The notes below the pieces were generated by a model. It had not been told where the DNA came from, did not search any database, and worked only from the letters and a program-made list of their open reading frames with translations. A program made the position numbers and the translations under genes. A stretch of DNA of 64,000 bases, taken from Macrococcoides goetzii. GTDB lineage: Bacteria > Bacillota > Bacilli > Staphylococcales > Staphylococcaceae. Location of the stretch: positions 372,001 to 436,000 of the forward strand of contig NZ_MJBI02000002.1 of the NCBI RefSeq assembly GCF_002742385.2, in the 5' to 3' direction. How positions within the stretch are numbered: position 1 is the first letter of the stretch; every line of letters begins with the position of its first letter. This document shows positions 42,876-52,271 of the stretch, piece after piece.

Positions 42876-43751
42876 ATGATTACGATTCACAACCTAAGTA
42901 AAGATATCGGTAAGAAACATATTTTAAAGCATATCAATCTAACGATTAATAAAGGCGATACAATCGCATTAGTTGGTCCGAATGGCGCAGGTAAATCAAC
43001 GTTAATTGATTGTTTGTTAGGTAATAAGAAATTAACCTCAGGTGATATTGATGGCCAGCAATTGATGTTGGATCACACAAAAACAAATGTTTTATATCAA
43101 CAAACATACTTTACACCGAATATGAAGGTATATCAGATCATTGAACTTTTTCAGAATCTTTATCCGAATGCTTTGACCAAAGAAGAGATAAAAGCCATTA
43201 CATTATTTGATGACACAATATTAAACGCTGAAGCAGAGAAAATATCAGGCGGTCAAAAGCGTATTTTAGATGTGGCACTAACTTTAATCGGACGTCCGGA
43301 GTTTATTATTTTAGATGAACCGACTGTCGGAATGGACACTTCAACACGCAGAAGATTTTATGATTTGATCAAAACGTTGAAAGCAGAAGGTAAAACGATA
43401 TTATTTACATCGCACTACATAGAAGAAGTTGAAAGCTTATCTGATCGTATTGTTGTTCTGCACAAAGGTGAAATTATACGTGACTCAACACCGCGTGCGC
43501 TAAGAGAAGAATCCACTCAGAAACAAATCGTATTACCGAGGAAATATGTGAATGTCATAAAACAAATTTCTGATATTGCATCCTCAAAAATTGAGGGTGA
43601 ATACATTATGATTCATACTTCTCAAATTGATGAGGTGATTAAAATATTGATAAACAGCGCTATTAGTTTCGAACATGTTGAGATTACAAATGAATCACTA
43701 CTAGATCGAGTATTTAAAGTTGTGGAGGAGGAGCGTCATGAGACAGTATAA
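42876..43751 (+). CDS. ABC transporter ATPase (YvfR/LnrL-like)
   Basis: A 291-residue ABC ATPase of the DrrA/CcmA type. Walker A is GPNGAGKST, signature SGGQKRILDVAL, Walker B FIILDEPTVGMDT, with TSHYIEE. ATG 42876 follows AAGGAGG. The stop overlaps the permease start by 14 bases, so ATPase and permease are coupled. With the kinase and regulator behind, it matches the order of Bacillus yvfRSTU and the lnr linearmycin systems; the role is probably efflux or repair after envelope-active compounds. Confidence 0.88.
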   Translation: MITIHNLSKDIGKKHILKHINLTINKGDTIALVGPNGAGKSTLIDCLLGNKKLTSGDIDGQQLMLDHTKTNVLYQQTYFTPNMKVYQIIELFQNLYPNALTKEEIKAITLFDDTILNAEAEKISGGQKRILDVALTLIGRPEFIILDEPTVGMDTSTRRRFYDLIKTLKAEGKTILFTSHYIEEVESLSDRIVVLHKGEIIRDSTPRALREESTQKQIVLPRKYVNVIKQISDIASSKIEGEYIMIHTSQIDEVIKILINSAISFEHVEITNESLLDRVFKVVEEERHETV

Positions 43752-44475
43752 AGCGATGTTGAAATATGAAATGATAGATTTAAGTCAACGTAAGAGTGTT
43801 TTTATATTATCTACGTTGCTCCCAGTGATTTTTTTCTTAGTATTTTCTTCTATGATGAAGATGCCGGACAAAAATATTCAACAATACTTTGTGCGCGATT
43901 ATATGTTATCTATGACGACGTTCAGTCTGACAAGCTTTGCGATATTTACTTTTCCATTAGAGATGATCAATGACAAAGAGAAAGGTTGGAGTAGAGCATT
44001 ATTTCGCACCCCGCTCAATCCATTATATTATTATTTATGCAAAGTGATAAAAATATTGATGATGTATATGTTATCGATTTTAATCGTATTTTTAGTAGGA
44101 CATTTCGTTAAAGGTGTTACTATGTCTACGACAGAATGGTTAGTGTGTTACGCAGGACTTTTGTTTGGGGGCATTATATTCCTGACACTGGGTATTTTGC
44201 TGTCGCAATTTAAAGATGCACAGAAAGTAAGTACTTTCGGTAATATTCTGTATTTAGGATTAGCAATGCTGGGCGGACTGTGGTTTCCAGTAAGGACATT
44301 TCCAGAGTGGCTGCAATCAATTGCCAAATTAACGCCAACATATAACTTTAAAAATATTGCAGCCGGACAATTCGATAAAAGTTATCCTTTTGAATCAATT
44401 GGTATTTTACTAATATATGCTGTCATATTTATAATGGTAAGTATATGGATGAGAAGGAGATCGGAAGTGATTTAA
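43738..44475 (+). CDS. ABC-2-type permease (YvfS-like)
   Basis: A 245-residue permease with six helices and the ABC-2 pattern. The N-terminal cytoplasmic helix MRQYKAMLKYEMIDLSQRKS leads to a first helix, and the conserved GGLWFPVRTFPEWLQ loop lies before the last helix. It overlaps the ATPase gene and uses ATG 43738 with GGAGGAGG. It pairs with that ATPase and is followed without gap by the kinase. Confidence 0.87.
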   Translation: MRQYKAMLKYEMIDLSQRKSVFILSTLLPVIFFLVFSSMMKMPDKNIQQYFVRDYMLSMTTFSLTSFAIFTFPLEMINDKEKGWSRALFRTPLNPLYYYLCKVIKILMMYMLSILIVFLVGHFVKGVTMSTTEWLVCYAGLLFGGIIFLTLGILLSQFKDAQKVSTFGNILYLGLAMLGGLWFPVRTFPEWLQSIAKLTPTYNFKNIAAGQFDKSYPFESIGILLIYAVIFIMVSIWMRRRSEVI

Positions 44476-45546
44476 TTGAACTGGCTATATAATAAAATAT
44501 TACAATACGGAACATCTTTAATATTTATAATATTTCCTATAACAGAAATGCTCAGTACAGAAGAAATAAGCTGGCAATTATTCAAATTGTTCTTTATTCT
44601 ACTGTATATTTTTTCGGCAGTATTTATGATGAGTAACAATACAAGTAAATATATGCATATTGTAATTGGATGTTTACTTGCTTCTATTACAGTATTTATT
44701 CATTTTTGCAATTTCGGTAACATATTATTCTATTTATTTCCTATCTCGTATATCCCATATGTACTTGGAAAAAGAGTGAATTCTCTGTATGGGAAAATAA
44801 CGCTCGGTAGTTTCGTGCTCAACTATATTGCAATTTGTGTGCAAGACTATGCGTATGGTTTGGAACTCATTCCTCATTTTTTCTTTGTATTGATGATGGC
44901 CGTTTCTATGGATTATTTTGCAGACCATTCTCGTAAAATCTATGAACTAAACATTAAGAATGAAAAGCTTGCGTTGCTTTCTACCCAAATTGAACGTAAT
45001 CGTATTTCTCAGGATTTACATGATTCGCTCGGCCAGGTATTTAGTACATTGGCAGTTAAATCTGAACTTGCGTTGAAATTAATTGAGAAATATCCTGATA
45101 TGGCAAAAGATGAATTACAGGAAATTCACTCGCTATCACAAGCATCTTTATATAAAGTAAGATCAATCATTGAAGATATTAAATCAACTACAATTCAGGA
45201 TGAAGTAACACAAGTTGAGAAAATATTAAGTGATGCAAATATTGAATTTGAGAGGCATGTTCATTACGAAGCGGTGGATGAAATTCAACAACATGAAATA
45301 AGTATGTTGATTAAAGAATTGATTAATAATGTGATTAAACACAGCGAAGCAACGAAAGTTCAACTACTAATTGATCAAGTTGATAATGTATTAAACCTAT
45401 CATTGATTGATAATGGTAAAGGGTTATCAAATAATTTAAGTTTAAAAAGTATCGAAGCACGTGTAAAAGCGATGGAAGGTATCGTAAAAACAAAAAACTT
45501 AAATCCAGGACTTGCCGTGCATGTCACAGTAGAGGTGAAATCATGA
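44476..45546 (+). CDS. NarL-type sensor histidine kinase (YvfT/LiaS-like)
   Basis: A 356-residue kinase with about five N-terminal membrane helices, no large extracellular domain, and a HisKA_3 domain with the phospho-His in SQDLHDSLGQVFS (about residue 182). The HATPase part has ELINNVIKHSEA and LIDNGKGL, though the G2 box is short. Start is TTG 44476 directly after the permease stop. Its ATPase core ends near GLAVHVTVEVKS. The regulator start overlaps its stop (ATGA). Confidence 0.85.
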   Translation: MNWLYNKILQYGTSLIFIIFPITEMLSTEEISWQLFKLFFILLYIFSAVFMMSNNTSKYMHIVIGCLLASITVFIHFCNFGNILFYLFPISYIPYVLGKRVNSLYGKITLGSFVLNYIAICVQDYAYGLELIPHFFFVLMMAVSMDYFADHSRKIYELNIKNEKLALLSTQIERNRISQDLHDSLGQVFSTLAVKSELALKLIEKYPDMAKDELQEIHSLSQASLYKVRSIIEDIKSTTIQDEVTQVEKILSDANIEFERHVHYEAVDEIQQHEISMLIKELINNVIKHSEATKVQLLIDQVDNVLNLSLIDNGKGLSNNLSLKSIEARVKAMEGIVKTKNLNPGLAVHVTVEVKS

Positions 45547-46139
45547 AATTACTACATGCAGAAGATCAAAGTATGTTACGCGAAGCAATGAAGAAACTAT
45601 TGCTGATTAGTGGGACGTTTGACGAAATTGTAAGTGTTTCTAATGGTGCAGAAGCTATAGATGCTATCGATGAAACATTTGACATTGCGTTACTTGATAT
45701 TGAAATGCCTGGGCAGAGTGGATTAGAAGTTCTTGCTTATATTCGAGAACAAGCATTAGATGTAAAAGTAATTATAGTTACAACATTCAAACGTCCTGGT
45801 TATTTTGAACGCGCTGTAAATTTAGATGTTGATGCATATGTATTAAAAGAACGTTCAGTTGACGAACTTACAAAGACAATCCATTCTGTAATGCAAGGAA
45901 GAAAAGAATATAGTCCGGAACTACTTCCGTTAATGCTCACTAAAAATCCATTAACTGATAAAGAGGAGGATATATTAAAGTTGATAGGAGAAGGGTTAAC
46001 GAGTAAAGAAATCAGTCAAAAGTTATTTTTGAGTGACGGTACTGTACGTAATTATACAAGCATTATTTTAGAAAAACTTGGAGCAGATAACAGGGTACTT
46101 GCATGGAAGATGGCAAAGGAATTAGGATTTATAGACTGA
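45543..46139 (+). CDS. NarL/LuxR-family response regulator (YvfU-like)
   Basis: A 198-residue response regulator. The receiver has acidic residues HAEDQ and the phospho-Asp in IALLDIEMPGQSG (about residue 53). The C-terminal GerE helix-turn-helix runs LTDKEEDILKLIGEGLTSKEISQKLFLSDGTVRNYTS. It should activate the ABC operon. A hairpin with T-rich tail ends the operon ahead of the ars promoter. Confidence 0.9.
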   Translation: MKLLHAEDQSMLREAMKKLLLISGTFDEIVSVSNGAEAIDAIDETFDIALLDIEMPGQSGLEVLAYIREQALDVKVIIVTTFKRPGYFERAVNLDVDAYVLKERSVDELTKTIHSVMQGRKEYSPELLPLMLTKNPLTDKEEDILKLIGEGLTSKEISQKLFLSDGTVRNYTSIILEKLGADNRVLAWKMAKELGFID

Positions 46140-46172
46140 AGACTGCAAAAATGCAGACTTCTTTATTTTAAA
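46140..46172 (+). terminator. terminator of the ABC/two-component operon
   Basis: GAAGACTGCA / TGCAGACTTC hairpin with one mismatch and a T-rich tail. Confidence 0.7.
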
Positions 46173-46179
46173 ATCAAAT

Positions 46180-46237
46180 ATAGACAACCATCTATATTCA
46201 ATATATACTATAAAGAAACATAGACAACCATCTATAT
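46180..46237 (+). promoter_or_regulatory. ars promoter with two ArsR operators
   Basis: ATAGACAACCATCTATAT occurs at 46180-46197 and again at 46220-46237, 40 bp apart. TAGACA (46181-46186), 17 bp and TATACT (46204-46209) make the promoter, so the first operator contains the -35 and the second covers the start of transcription. Confidence 0.88.
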
Positions 46238-46251
46238 AAAGAGGTGAAACG

Positions 46252-46560
46252 ATGGATTACGAATATTTAGCAAAGTTACTGAAAGTATTATCAGACAAGA
46301 ATCGCCTTGAAATTGTTGATTTACTGAGTTGTGGTCCGTTATGTGCATGTGATATATTAGAGCATTTTGAATTCTCACAACCGACGTTATCACATCATAT
46401 GAAACAGTTGAAACAAAGCGGTATCGTAACGAGCTGGAAAGAGGGTACGAACGTGATGTACGCCAACAACTTAGAGGTCATCGAGCAAATCGTCAAATTA
46501 CAAAATCAAATCTTTGTACCACATCAAAATTGTGTGTGCAAAACAAATGAGGAGTGTTAG
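46252..46560 (+). CDS. arsR: arsenic-responsive repressor ArsR
   Basis: A 102-residue ArsR/SmtB winged helix. The metalloid-binding motif is in LCACDILEHF (Cys pair near residues 30-32), and the recognition helix is SQPTLSHHMKQL. An added CVCKTNEEC tail gives extra Cys residues. It represses the ars operon until As(III) or Sb(III) binds. GAGGTG precedes the ATG. It shares no gap with arsD, whose ATG is two bases beyond the stop. Confidence 0.93.
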   Translation: MDYEYLAKLLKVLSDKNRLEIVDLLSCGPLCACDILEHFEFSQPTLSHHMKQLKQSGIVTSWKEGTNVMYANNLEVIEQIVKLQNQIFVPHQNCVCKTNEEC

Positions 46561-46562
46561 TT

Positions 46563-46910
46563 ATGGTAGAAATTAAATTATTTGAACCAGCGATGTGTTG
46601 TTCTTCAGGTGTATGTGGCCCATCTCCGGATCAGGAACTGATTCGAGTGAATGGCGATATCGAAAAGATGAAACAAAACGGTATTAAAGTGCTACGTTAT
46701 AACTTAACAAGTGCACCAAATGCGTTCGTACGTCACGAAGCAATCATGACATTAATCAAAGATAAAGGTGAAGCAATCATGCCGATTACGATGATCAATG
46801 ATGAAGTTGTTAAAACTGGCAGCTATATGACGACAGATGAAGTACTGGATATTATCGTTGTTCATGATTTACAGAACAACTGTTGTTCCCCTGGAGATAA
46901 TTGCTGTTAG
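46563..46910 (+). CDS. arsD: arsenic metallochaperone ArsD
   Basis: A 115-residue ArsD. Cys12, Cys13 and Cys18 (MCCSSGVCGPS), the three residues needed to hold As(III), are in the same positions as in the well-studied R773 protein. The tail carries two vicinal pairs, CCSPGDNCC, that are not required for delivery. It passes As(III) to ArsA. ATG 46563 follows GGAGTG inside arsR. It stands 12 bases before arsA. Confidence 0.93.
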   Translation: MVEIKLFEPAMCCSSGVCGPSPDQELIRVNGDIEKMKQNGIKVLRYNLTSAPNAFVRHEAIMTLIKDKGEAIMPITMINDEVVKTGSYMTTDEVLDIIVVHDLQNNCCSPGDNCC

Positions 46911-46922
46911 GAGGGAAGTCGC

Positions 46923-48641
46923 ATGCAAACATTTAATCCGGATGCTATTTCTTTAACAAAATATTTATTCTTTACAGGTAAGGGTGGCGTCGGTAAGACG
47001 TCGATTTCGAGTGCGCTTGCCGTCCATTTAAGTGAACAAGGCAGACGAGTGGCACTCGTAAGCACAGATCCTGCGAGTAATTTGCAGGACATATTTGAAA
47101 TGGATTTGACGAGTGAATTAACGCAAGTACCTTCATTACAAAATCTATATGTGGCTAACTTTGAACCGGTTGAAGCGGCTGAAAAATACAAGCAATCTGT
47201 AATTGAACCGTATATCGGTGTCCTACCTGAATTTGCAATTAAAAATATGGAAGAACAACTGAGTGGTTCATGTACTGTAGAAGTTGCTGCATTCAATGAG
47301 TTTACAGGATTTCTGGCAAATAAAGAATATGCAGAAAAGTTTGATCATATTATCTTTGATACAGCTCCGACAGGTCATACATTAAGAATGCTTGAATTAC
47401 CTGATGCATGGTACTCATTTATTGAATCATCTACACATGAAGCATCGTGCCTTGGACAACTTTCGGGTTTATCGGATAACAAACAAATTTACTTAGATGC
47501 AGTCAATAAACTGAAGGATGCCAGTCTTACAACTATGATGTTTGTTGCTCGTGGTGATCGTCATAGCATTCAAGAGTGTCGTCGTGCAATGGATGAGCTA
47601 CGTGATTTAGAAATTACGAATGACATGGTAATTATTAATGGCATCATCGAAAATCCAACGAGTGAACTTGCAATGCAAAAAGCAAATAAAGAACAAGCAG
47701 TATTAAAACAATTTGAAACATTTTTATCACAAGTATCGCATTATTATGTGCCGATGAAGCAATATAACATTTTTGGAATTAACGCGATGAAGCACTTGTT
47801 TACTGAAGATGATGTATTAAATGAGAATGAAAGCATTACTTTAAAAGAGTGTCATACGATGGATATGTTAGTTGATGAACTGATCAAAGACGATAAGCGC
47901 TTTATCTTTACGATGGGGAAAGGTGGCGTCGGTAAAACGACGATTGCCAAAATAATCGCAAAACGATTAGCAGCTCATGGTAAATCAGTATTACTTGCAA
48001 CAACTGATCCAGCAAACGTTTGGTATGATACTGAATCAAATGACCATGTTACAGTGAAATATATTGATGAAGTAGAAGCATTACATGATTATGAAGCAGA
48101 GGTATTAGCTGCTACAGAACATCTGTCTCAAGATCAAATTGATTATATTAAAGAAGACTTACGTAGTCCTTGTACACAAGAAATAGCGTTTTTTAGAGCT
48201 TTTAGTGATTTTATCGCAGACAAGTCACATGATATTGTTGTAATTGACACGGCACCAACTGGACACACACTGTTACTGCTAGATGCTTCACAAAGTTATC
48301 ATAAAGAGGTAGAACGAAATACAAATGTACTACCGAGTTCTGTATCATCATTATTACCGAGTATAACGAATAATGATTTAACTGAAATGGTCATTGTGAC
48401 GCTTGCTGAACCTACGCCTATTAAAGAAGCAGAGCGTTTGAAAGCAGATTTAGAACGCACGGGTATTAATCAACGTATGTGGGTCGTAAATAATACAATC
48501 GCTACACAAGCAGATACACACGACATGTTTAATAGTAAGATTCAGGAAGAACGTAAACAAATTAATAAACTAATAGCACATCAGCCGTTTGTAGCAATAC
48601 AACCTTATGATGTCAATATAGAAGAGGTATCAGCATTATGA
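46923..48641 (+). CDS. arsA: arsenite-translocating ATPase ArsA
   Basis: A 572-residue ATPase of two similar halves (A1 and A2). P-loops GKGGVGKT occur at about residues 19-26 and 332-339, and each half has DTAPTGHTL. Likely metalloid Cys are in [17 protein letters not shown] and LRSPCTQEI. It drives ArsB with ATP. GGAGGG sits before ATG 46923. The stop overlaps the arsB ATG (ATGA). Confidence 0.94.
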   Translation: MQTFNPDAISLTKYLFFTGKGGVGKTSISSALAVHLSEQGRRVALVSTDPASNLQDIFEMDLTSELTQVPSLQNLYVANFEPVEAAEKYKQSVIEPYIGVLPEFAIKNMEEQLSGSCTVEVAAFNEFTGFLANKEYAEKFDHIIFDTAPTGHTLRMLELPDAWYSFIESSTHEASCLGQLSGLSDNKQIYLDAVNKLKDASLTTMMFVARGDRHSIQECRRAMDELRDLEITNDMVIINGIIENPTSELAMQKANKEQAVLKQFETFLSQVSHYYVPMKQYNIFGINAMKHLFTEDDVLNENESITLKECHTMDMLVDELIKDDKRFIFTMGKGGVGKTTIAKIIAKRLAAHGKSVLLATTDPANVWYDTESNDHVTVKYIDEVEALHDYEAEVLAATEHLSQDQIDYIKEDLRSPCTQEIAFFRAFSDFIADKSHDIVVIDTAPTGHTLLLLDASQSYHKEVERNTNVLPSSVSSLLPSITNNDLTEMVIVTLAEPTPIKEAERLKADLERTGINQRMWVVNNTIATQADTHDMFNSKIQEERKQINKLIAHQPFVAIQPYDVNIEEVSAL

Positions 48642-49933
48642 TAACAGCCATTGCGATTGCAATATTCTTAATAACTTTAACACTTGTCATCTGGCAGCCG
48701 AAGAACCTATCCATTGGATATTCTGCTGTCGGTGGCGCCATACTCGCACTTATTTTTGGGGTTGTGGATTTCAACGATGTCATTGATGTAACGAACATCG
48801 TTTGGAATGCGACATTTACATTTATCGCAGTGATATTGATTTCACTGATTTTAGATGAAATAGGCTTCTTTGAATGGGCAGCATTGCATATGACACATCT
48901 TGCAAAAGGGAATACCTTTAAAATGTTTGTTTACGTATGTATTTTAGGTGCAATCGTTGCAGCATTTTTCGCAAATGATGGTGCAGCTTTAATCCTTACA
49001 CCAATCGTATTAGCGATGGTGCGTAACTTAAACTTTAACGAGAAAATGGTCTTTCCTTTTATTATTGCTTCAGGATTTATCGCCGATACAACAAGTTTAC
49101 CGTTAGTTGTAAGTAACTTAGTAAACATTGTATCTGCTGATTATTTTGATTTATCATTTATGGAATATGCGAAACATATGTTTCTGCCGAACATATTTAG
49201 TTTAATTGCAAGTATCACAGTACTCTGGTTATACTTTAAGCGTAATGTACCAGCAACATATGATAAAAATACATTACGTGAACCGAAGTCAGCAATTAAA
49301 GATATGAAATTATTTAAGATGTCGTGGATTGTATTAGCGATTCTATTAATAGGATATTTAGTGAGTGACTTTATTAACTTCCCGGTAAGTATTATTGCAG
49401 CAATCATTGCGTTCATATTTATTATGTTCGCAAGACAAAGTCCTGCTGTAAACACAGCCAAAGTAATTAAAGGTGCACCGTGGGCAATCGTCTTCTTCTC
49501 AATCGGCATGTATGTTGTCGTATATGGACTGAAGAACGTAGGACTGACAAGTTTACTCGCAGGCGTAATCGATAATATTACACAAACAAATTTATTTGGA
49601 TCTATTATGGGTATGGGCTTTTTATCAGCAATACTCTCATCTATTATGAACAATATGCCAACCGTATTGATTGATTCAATCGCAATTAAACAAAGCCAGG
49701 CATCAGGGATGCTTCAAGATGCATTAGTGTATGCTAACGTTATCGGATGTGATTTAGGACCGAAGATTACACCAATCGGAAGCCTTGCAACGTTGCTTTG
49801 GTTACACGTATTAAGTGGTAAAGGTGTTAAGATTTCTTGGGGAACGTACTTTAAAACAGGGATTGTTATTACAATTCCCGTATTGTTTGCGACACTTGTA
49901 GGATTATATATATCGATGAGATTATTTGGATAA
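48638..49933 (+). CDS. arsB: arsenite efflux permease ArsB
   Basis: A 431-residue membrane protein of about twelve helices, the ArsB/NhaD family. Seen motifs include [15 protein letters not shown] and [13 protein letters not shown], the usual two paired signature regions. It expels As(III)/Sb(III), alone by proton motive force or with ArsA. Translational coupling with arsA (4-base overlap) fits the ArsAB pump. Confidence 0.94.
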   Translation: MITAIAIAIFLITLTLVIWQPKNLSIGYSAVGGAILALIFGVVDFNDVIDVTNIVWNATFTFIAVILISLILDEIGFFEWAALHMTHLAKGNTFKMFVYVCILGAIVAAFFANDGAALILTPIVLAMVRNLNFNEKMVFPFIIASGFIADTTSLPLVVSNLVNIVSADYFDLSFMEYAKHMFLPNIFSLIASITVLWLYFKRNVPATYDKNTLREPKSAIKDMKLFKMSWIVLAILLIGYLVSDFINFPVSIIAAIIAFIFIMFARQSPAVNTAKVIKGAPWAIVFFSIGMYVVVYGLKNVGLTSLLAGVIDNITQTNLFGSIMGMGFLSAILSSIMNNMPTVLIDSIAIKQSQASGMLQDALVYANVIGCDLGPKITPIGSLATLLWLHVLSGKGVKISWGTYFKTGIVITIPVLFATLVGLYISMRLFG

Positions 49934-49970
49934 TTGAATAAAAAAATATTTGATTAAAAGGAGAATGACT

Positions 49971-50366
49971 ATGACTAAAACAATCTATTTCTTGTGTACA
50001 GGGAATTCATGCCGTTCACAGATCGCAGAAGGTTTCGGAAAAGAATATTTACCAGAATGGAATGTATATTCTGCGGGAATTGAATCACACGGAGTAAATC
50101 CGAAAGCGATTGAAGCGATGAAAGAAGTGGGTATTGATATTTCAAATCACACTTCTGATGTAATTGATAAAGACATCTTAAATAATGCAGACTTAGTTGT
50201 AACGCTATGTGATCATGCAAAAGATGTATGTCCGGTTACGCCGAAACATGTACGTACTGAACATTGGGGATTTGAAGATCCTGCAGGACAAGACTGGTCA
50301 GTATTTCAACGCGTACGTGATGAAATTGGAACGCGTATCAAACACTTTGCTGAAACTGGTGAATAA
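49971..50366 (+). CDS. arsC: thioredoxin-type arsenate reductase ArsC
   Basis: A 131-residue LMW-phosphatase-fold reductase that turns As(V) into As(III). The P-loop is CTGNSCRS with the nucleophile Cys9 and Arg15 (CX5R). The second and third redox Cys are in [13 protein letters not shown]. All are kept as in pI258 ArsC. AAAGGAG before ATG 49971. The next gene begins two bases after the stop. Confidence 0.95.
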   Translation: MTKTIYFLCTGNSCRSQIAEGFGKEYLPEWNVYSAGIESHGVNPKAIEAMKEVGIDISNHTSDVIDKDILNNADLVVTLCDHAKDVCPVTPKHVRTEHWGFEDPAGQDWSVFQRVRDEIGTRIKHFAETGE

Positions 50367-50367
50367 A

Positions 50368-50553
50368 ATGGAACTACCAAAGATCAGCAAACCAGCATTG
50401 CGCGCACTTAATAGTATCAATGTGAAGACATTAGAAGACGTTACGAAATATAGTGAAGCAGAGTTATTAGCTTTACATGGATTTGGCCCAAAAGGCATTC
50501 GTATATTAAGAGAAGTTATGGATGAGCAGGGATTGAAATTTAAGAATGAATAA
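50368..50553 (+). CDS. small helix-hairpin-helix (RNAP alpha-CTD-like) protein at the end of the ars operon
   Basis: A 61-residue protein beginning MELPKISKPALRALNSINVK. The pattern KTLEDVTKYSEAELLALHGFGPKGIRILREVM is a helix-hairpin-helix DNA-binding unit, like the C-terminal domain of RNA polymerase alpha. It starts two bases after arsC and is followed by a perfect hairpin, so it belongs to the ars transcript. Its task there is unknown; a DNA-binding accessory is one option. Confidence 0.8.
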   Translation: MELPKISKPALRALNSINVKTLEDVTKYSEAELLALHGFGPKGIRILREVMDEQGLKFKNE

Positions 50554-50565
50554 ATATATAGGATA

Positions 50566-50600
50566 TGCACCGTTCAAATTTGAATGGTGCATTTAAATCT
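50566..50600 (+). terminator. terminator of the ars operon
   Basis: ATGCACCGTTCAAA / TTTGAATGGTGCAT, 14 pairs including one G-U, then T-rich. Confidence 0.8.
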
Positions 50601-50636
50601 GTTTAAAAAAGGTTGAACAATATAAAAAATTTTAAA

Positions 50637-50736
50637 TGTAAGCGTTGACAGAAAGTGATTTTGGGAGTAAGATTAGTTTAAATTAAGCACATAGTTCACG
50701 GACATATTTTTTTATACCAAAATGGAACCGGTTCCA
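50637..50736 (+). promoter_or_regulatory. scrA-like promoter with cre site and sucrose-type operator
   Basis: TTGACA (50645-50650), 17 bp, TAAGAT (50668-50673). TGTAAGCGTTGACA (50637-50650) fits the CcpA cre consensus TGWAANCGNTNWCA at every position and overlaps the -35. Downstream, the perfect palindrome TGGAACCGGTTCCA (50723-50736) lies between promoter and ribosome binding site as a LacI-type operator; its regulator is not next to it. Confidence 0.82.
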
Positions 50737-50750
50737 AAGGAGGAAATGGA

Positions 50751-52193
50751 ATGGATTACAATCAAGTTTCAAAAGATATTCTAGCTGCTATCGGTGGCAA
50801 AGAAAATATCGATGCAATGGCACACTGTTCAACGCGTTTACGTTTAGCTTTAAAAGATGAGAGTATCGTAGACCAAAAAGCATTAGATAATATGGATGCG
50901 GTAAAAGGGACTTTCTCCACAGGTGGTCAGTATCAAATTATTATCGGTGCAGGTACAGTAAATACTGTATTTAACGAAATGAGCAAGATCACAGGTATGG
51001 ATGCTGCTACGAAATCTGAAGTAGCGTCTAAATCTACGAAGAAGATGAACCCATTACAACAATTTGTTAAGATGCTTTCAGATATTTTTGTGCCAATAAT
51101 TCCAGCAATCGTCGCTGGTGGTTTATTGATGGGGATTAACAACTTATTTACAGCACCAGGATTATTCTATGATGGTAAAACGACAGTTATTGAAGCTAAC
51201 CCAGGTTTAGCTGGTCTAGCAGACTTCATTAATTTACTTGCTAATGCGCCATTCGTCTTCTTACCAATTTTAATCGGATTTAGTGCTGCGAAACGTTTCG
51301 GTGGTAACCCGTATCTAGGTGCAGCACTTGGTATGATCTTAGTGCATCCGGCATTATTAAATGGTTATGATTTTCCAAAATATATTGCAGCAGGTAAAGA
51401 AATTCCAGCTTGGGATTTACTTGGACTGAAAGTTCAAAGTGTAGGGTATCAAGGTCAAGTGTTACCGATTTTAGTGGCGAGCTGGATTTTAGCGACAATC
51501 GAGAAGAACTTACGTAAAGTCACACCGTCTTGGTTAGATAACTTAACAACACCATTAATCTCTTTATTTGTAACTGGATTCTTAACATTCCTATTCGTTG
51601 GACCGTTAACACGAACAGCAGGTACTTATTTAACAGATGGTTTAACGTGGTTATATGAAACAGGTGGATTTGTTGGAGCGATGATCTTCGGATTCTTCTA
51701 TGCACCAATTGTTATTACAGGTATGCACCACTCATTTATCGCGGTTGAAACGCAGTTAATTGCAGATGTTGCGAAAACAGGTGGATCATTTATCTTCCCA
51801 ATCGCTGCAATGAGTAACGTTTCTCAAGGTGCAGCAACGTTAGCAGTATTATTCATCACAAAAAATGAAAAGTTAAAAGGTATCGCATCAGCTGCTGGTA
51901 TCTCTGCTTTATTAGGCATTACAGAACCTGCGATGTTCGGTGTTAACTTAAAGTTACGCTATCCATTCATTGGCGCGATCATTGGTTCAGCAGTTGGTTC
52001 AGCTTACATCGGTTTAATGCAGGTTAAAGCGACAGCTTTAGGTGCTGCAGGTTTACCGGGTGTTATTTCAATTGCTCCAGGAAGCTATATGAATTATGTT
52101 ATCGCAATGGCGATTGCAATCGTTACTGCATTTGTGGCAACGTTTATCTTATCAAAACGCCCAAAAAATAAAGCGATCGAAGAAGAAGCATAA
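50751..52193 (+). CDS. scrA: PTS sugar transporter EIIBC (sucrose type)
   Basis: A 480-residue phosphotransferase permease. EIIB is N-terminal with phospho-Cys26 in AHCSTRLRLALKD, and EIIC (about 110-470) has ten helices with GITEPAMFGVNLKLRYPF. No EIIA domain is present, so another EIIA-Glc must donate phosphate, perhaps that of the EIICBA at 14193. Length and sequence fit the ScrA of staphylococci, but trehalose TreP is close and cannot be excluded. Control by CcpA and a LacI-type repressor is inferred from the upstream sites. Confidence 0.85.
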   Translation: MDYNQVSKDILAAIGGKENIDAMAHCSTRLRLALKDESIVDQKALDNMDAVKGTFSTGGQYQIIIGAGTVNTVFNEMSKITGMDAATKSEVASKSTKKMNPLQQFVKMLSDIFVPIIPAIVAGGLLMGINNLFTAPGLFYDGKTTVIEANPGLAGLADFINLLANAPFVFLPILIGFSAAKRFGGNPYLGAALGMILVHPALLNGYDFPKYIAAGKEIPAWDLLGLKVQSVGYQGQVLPILVASWILATIEKNLRKVTPSWLDNLTTPLISLFVTGFLTFLFVGPLTRTAGTYLTDGLTWLYETGGFVGAMIFGFFYAPIVITGMHHSFIAVETQLIADVAKTGGSFIFPIAAMSNVSQGAATLAVLFITKNEKLKGIASAAGISALLGITEPAMFGVNLKLRYPFIGAIIGSAVGSAYIGLMQVKATALGAAGLPGVISIAPGSYMNYVIAMAIAIVTAFVATFILSKRPKNKAIEEEA

Positions 52194-52230
52194 TCGATCA
52201 AATTATATGATCAATTGAATATTAAATATT

Positions 52231-52264
52231 AATAAGGCCAGGACACGTTGTCCTGGCCTTATTT
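52231..52264. terminator. bidirectional terminator between the scrA-like and niaR genes
   Basis: AAGGCCAGGACA-CGT-TGTCCTGGCCTT with A/T runs on either side. Confidence 0.93.
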
Positions 52265-52271
52265 GTGATGT

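Noticed and set aside
46907-47296. Reverse-strand open frame over the start of arsA
   Set aside because: ArsA is certain from its P-loop and Cys motifs; the frame is a shadow.
49141-49653. 170-codon reverse-strand frame within arsB
   Set aside because: Shadow of a clear transporter gene, with no ribosome binding site.
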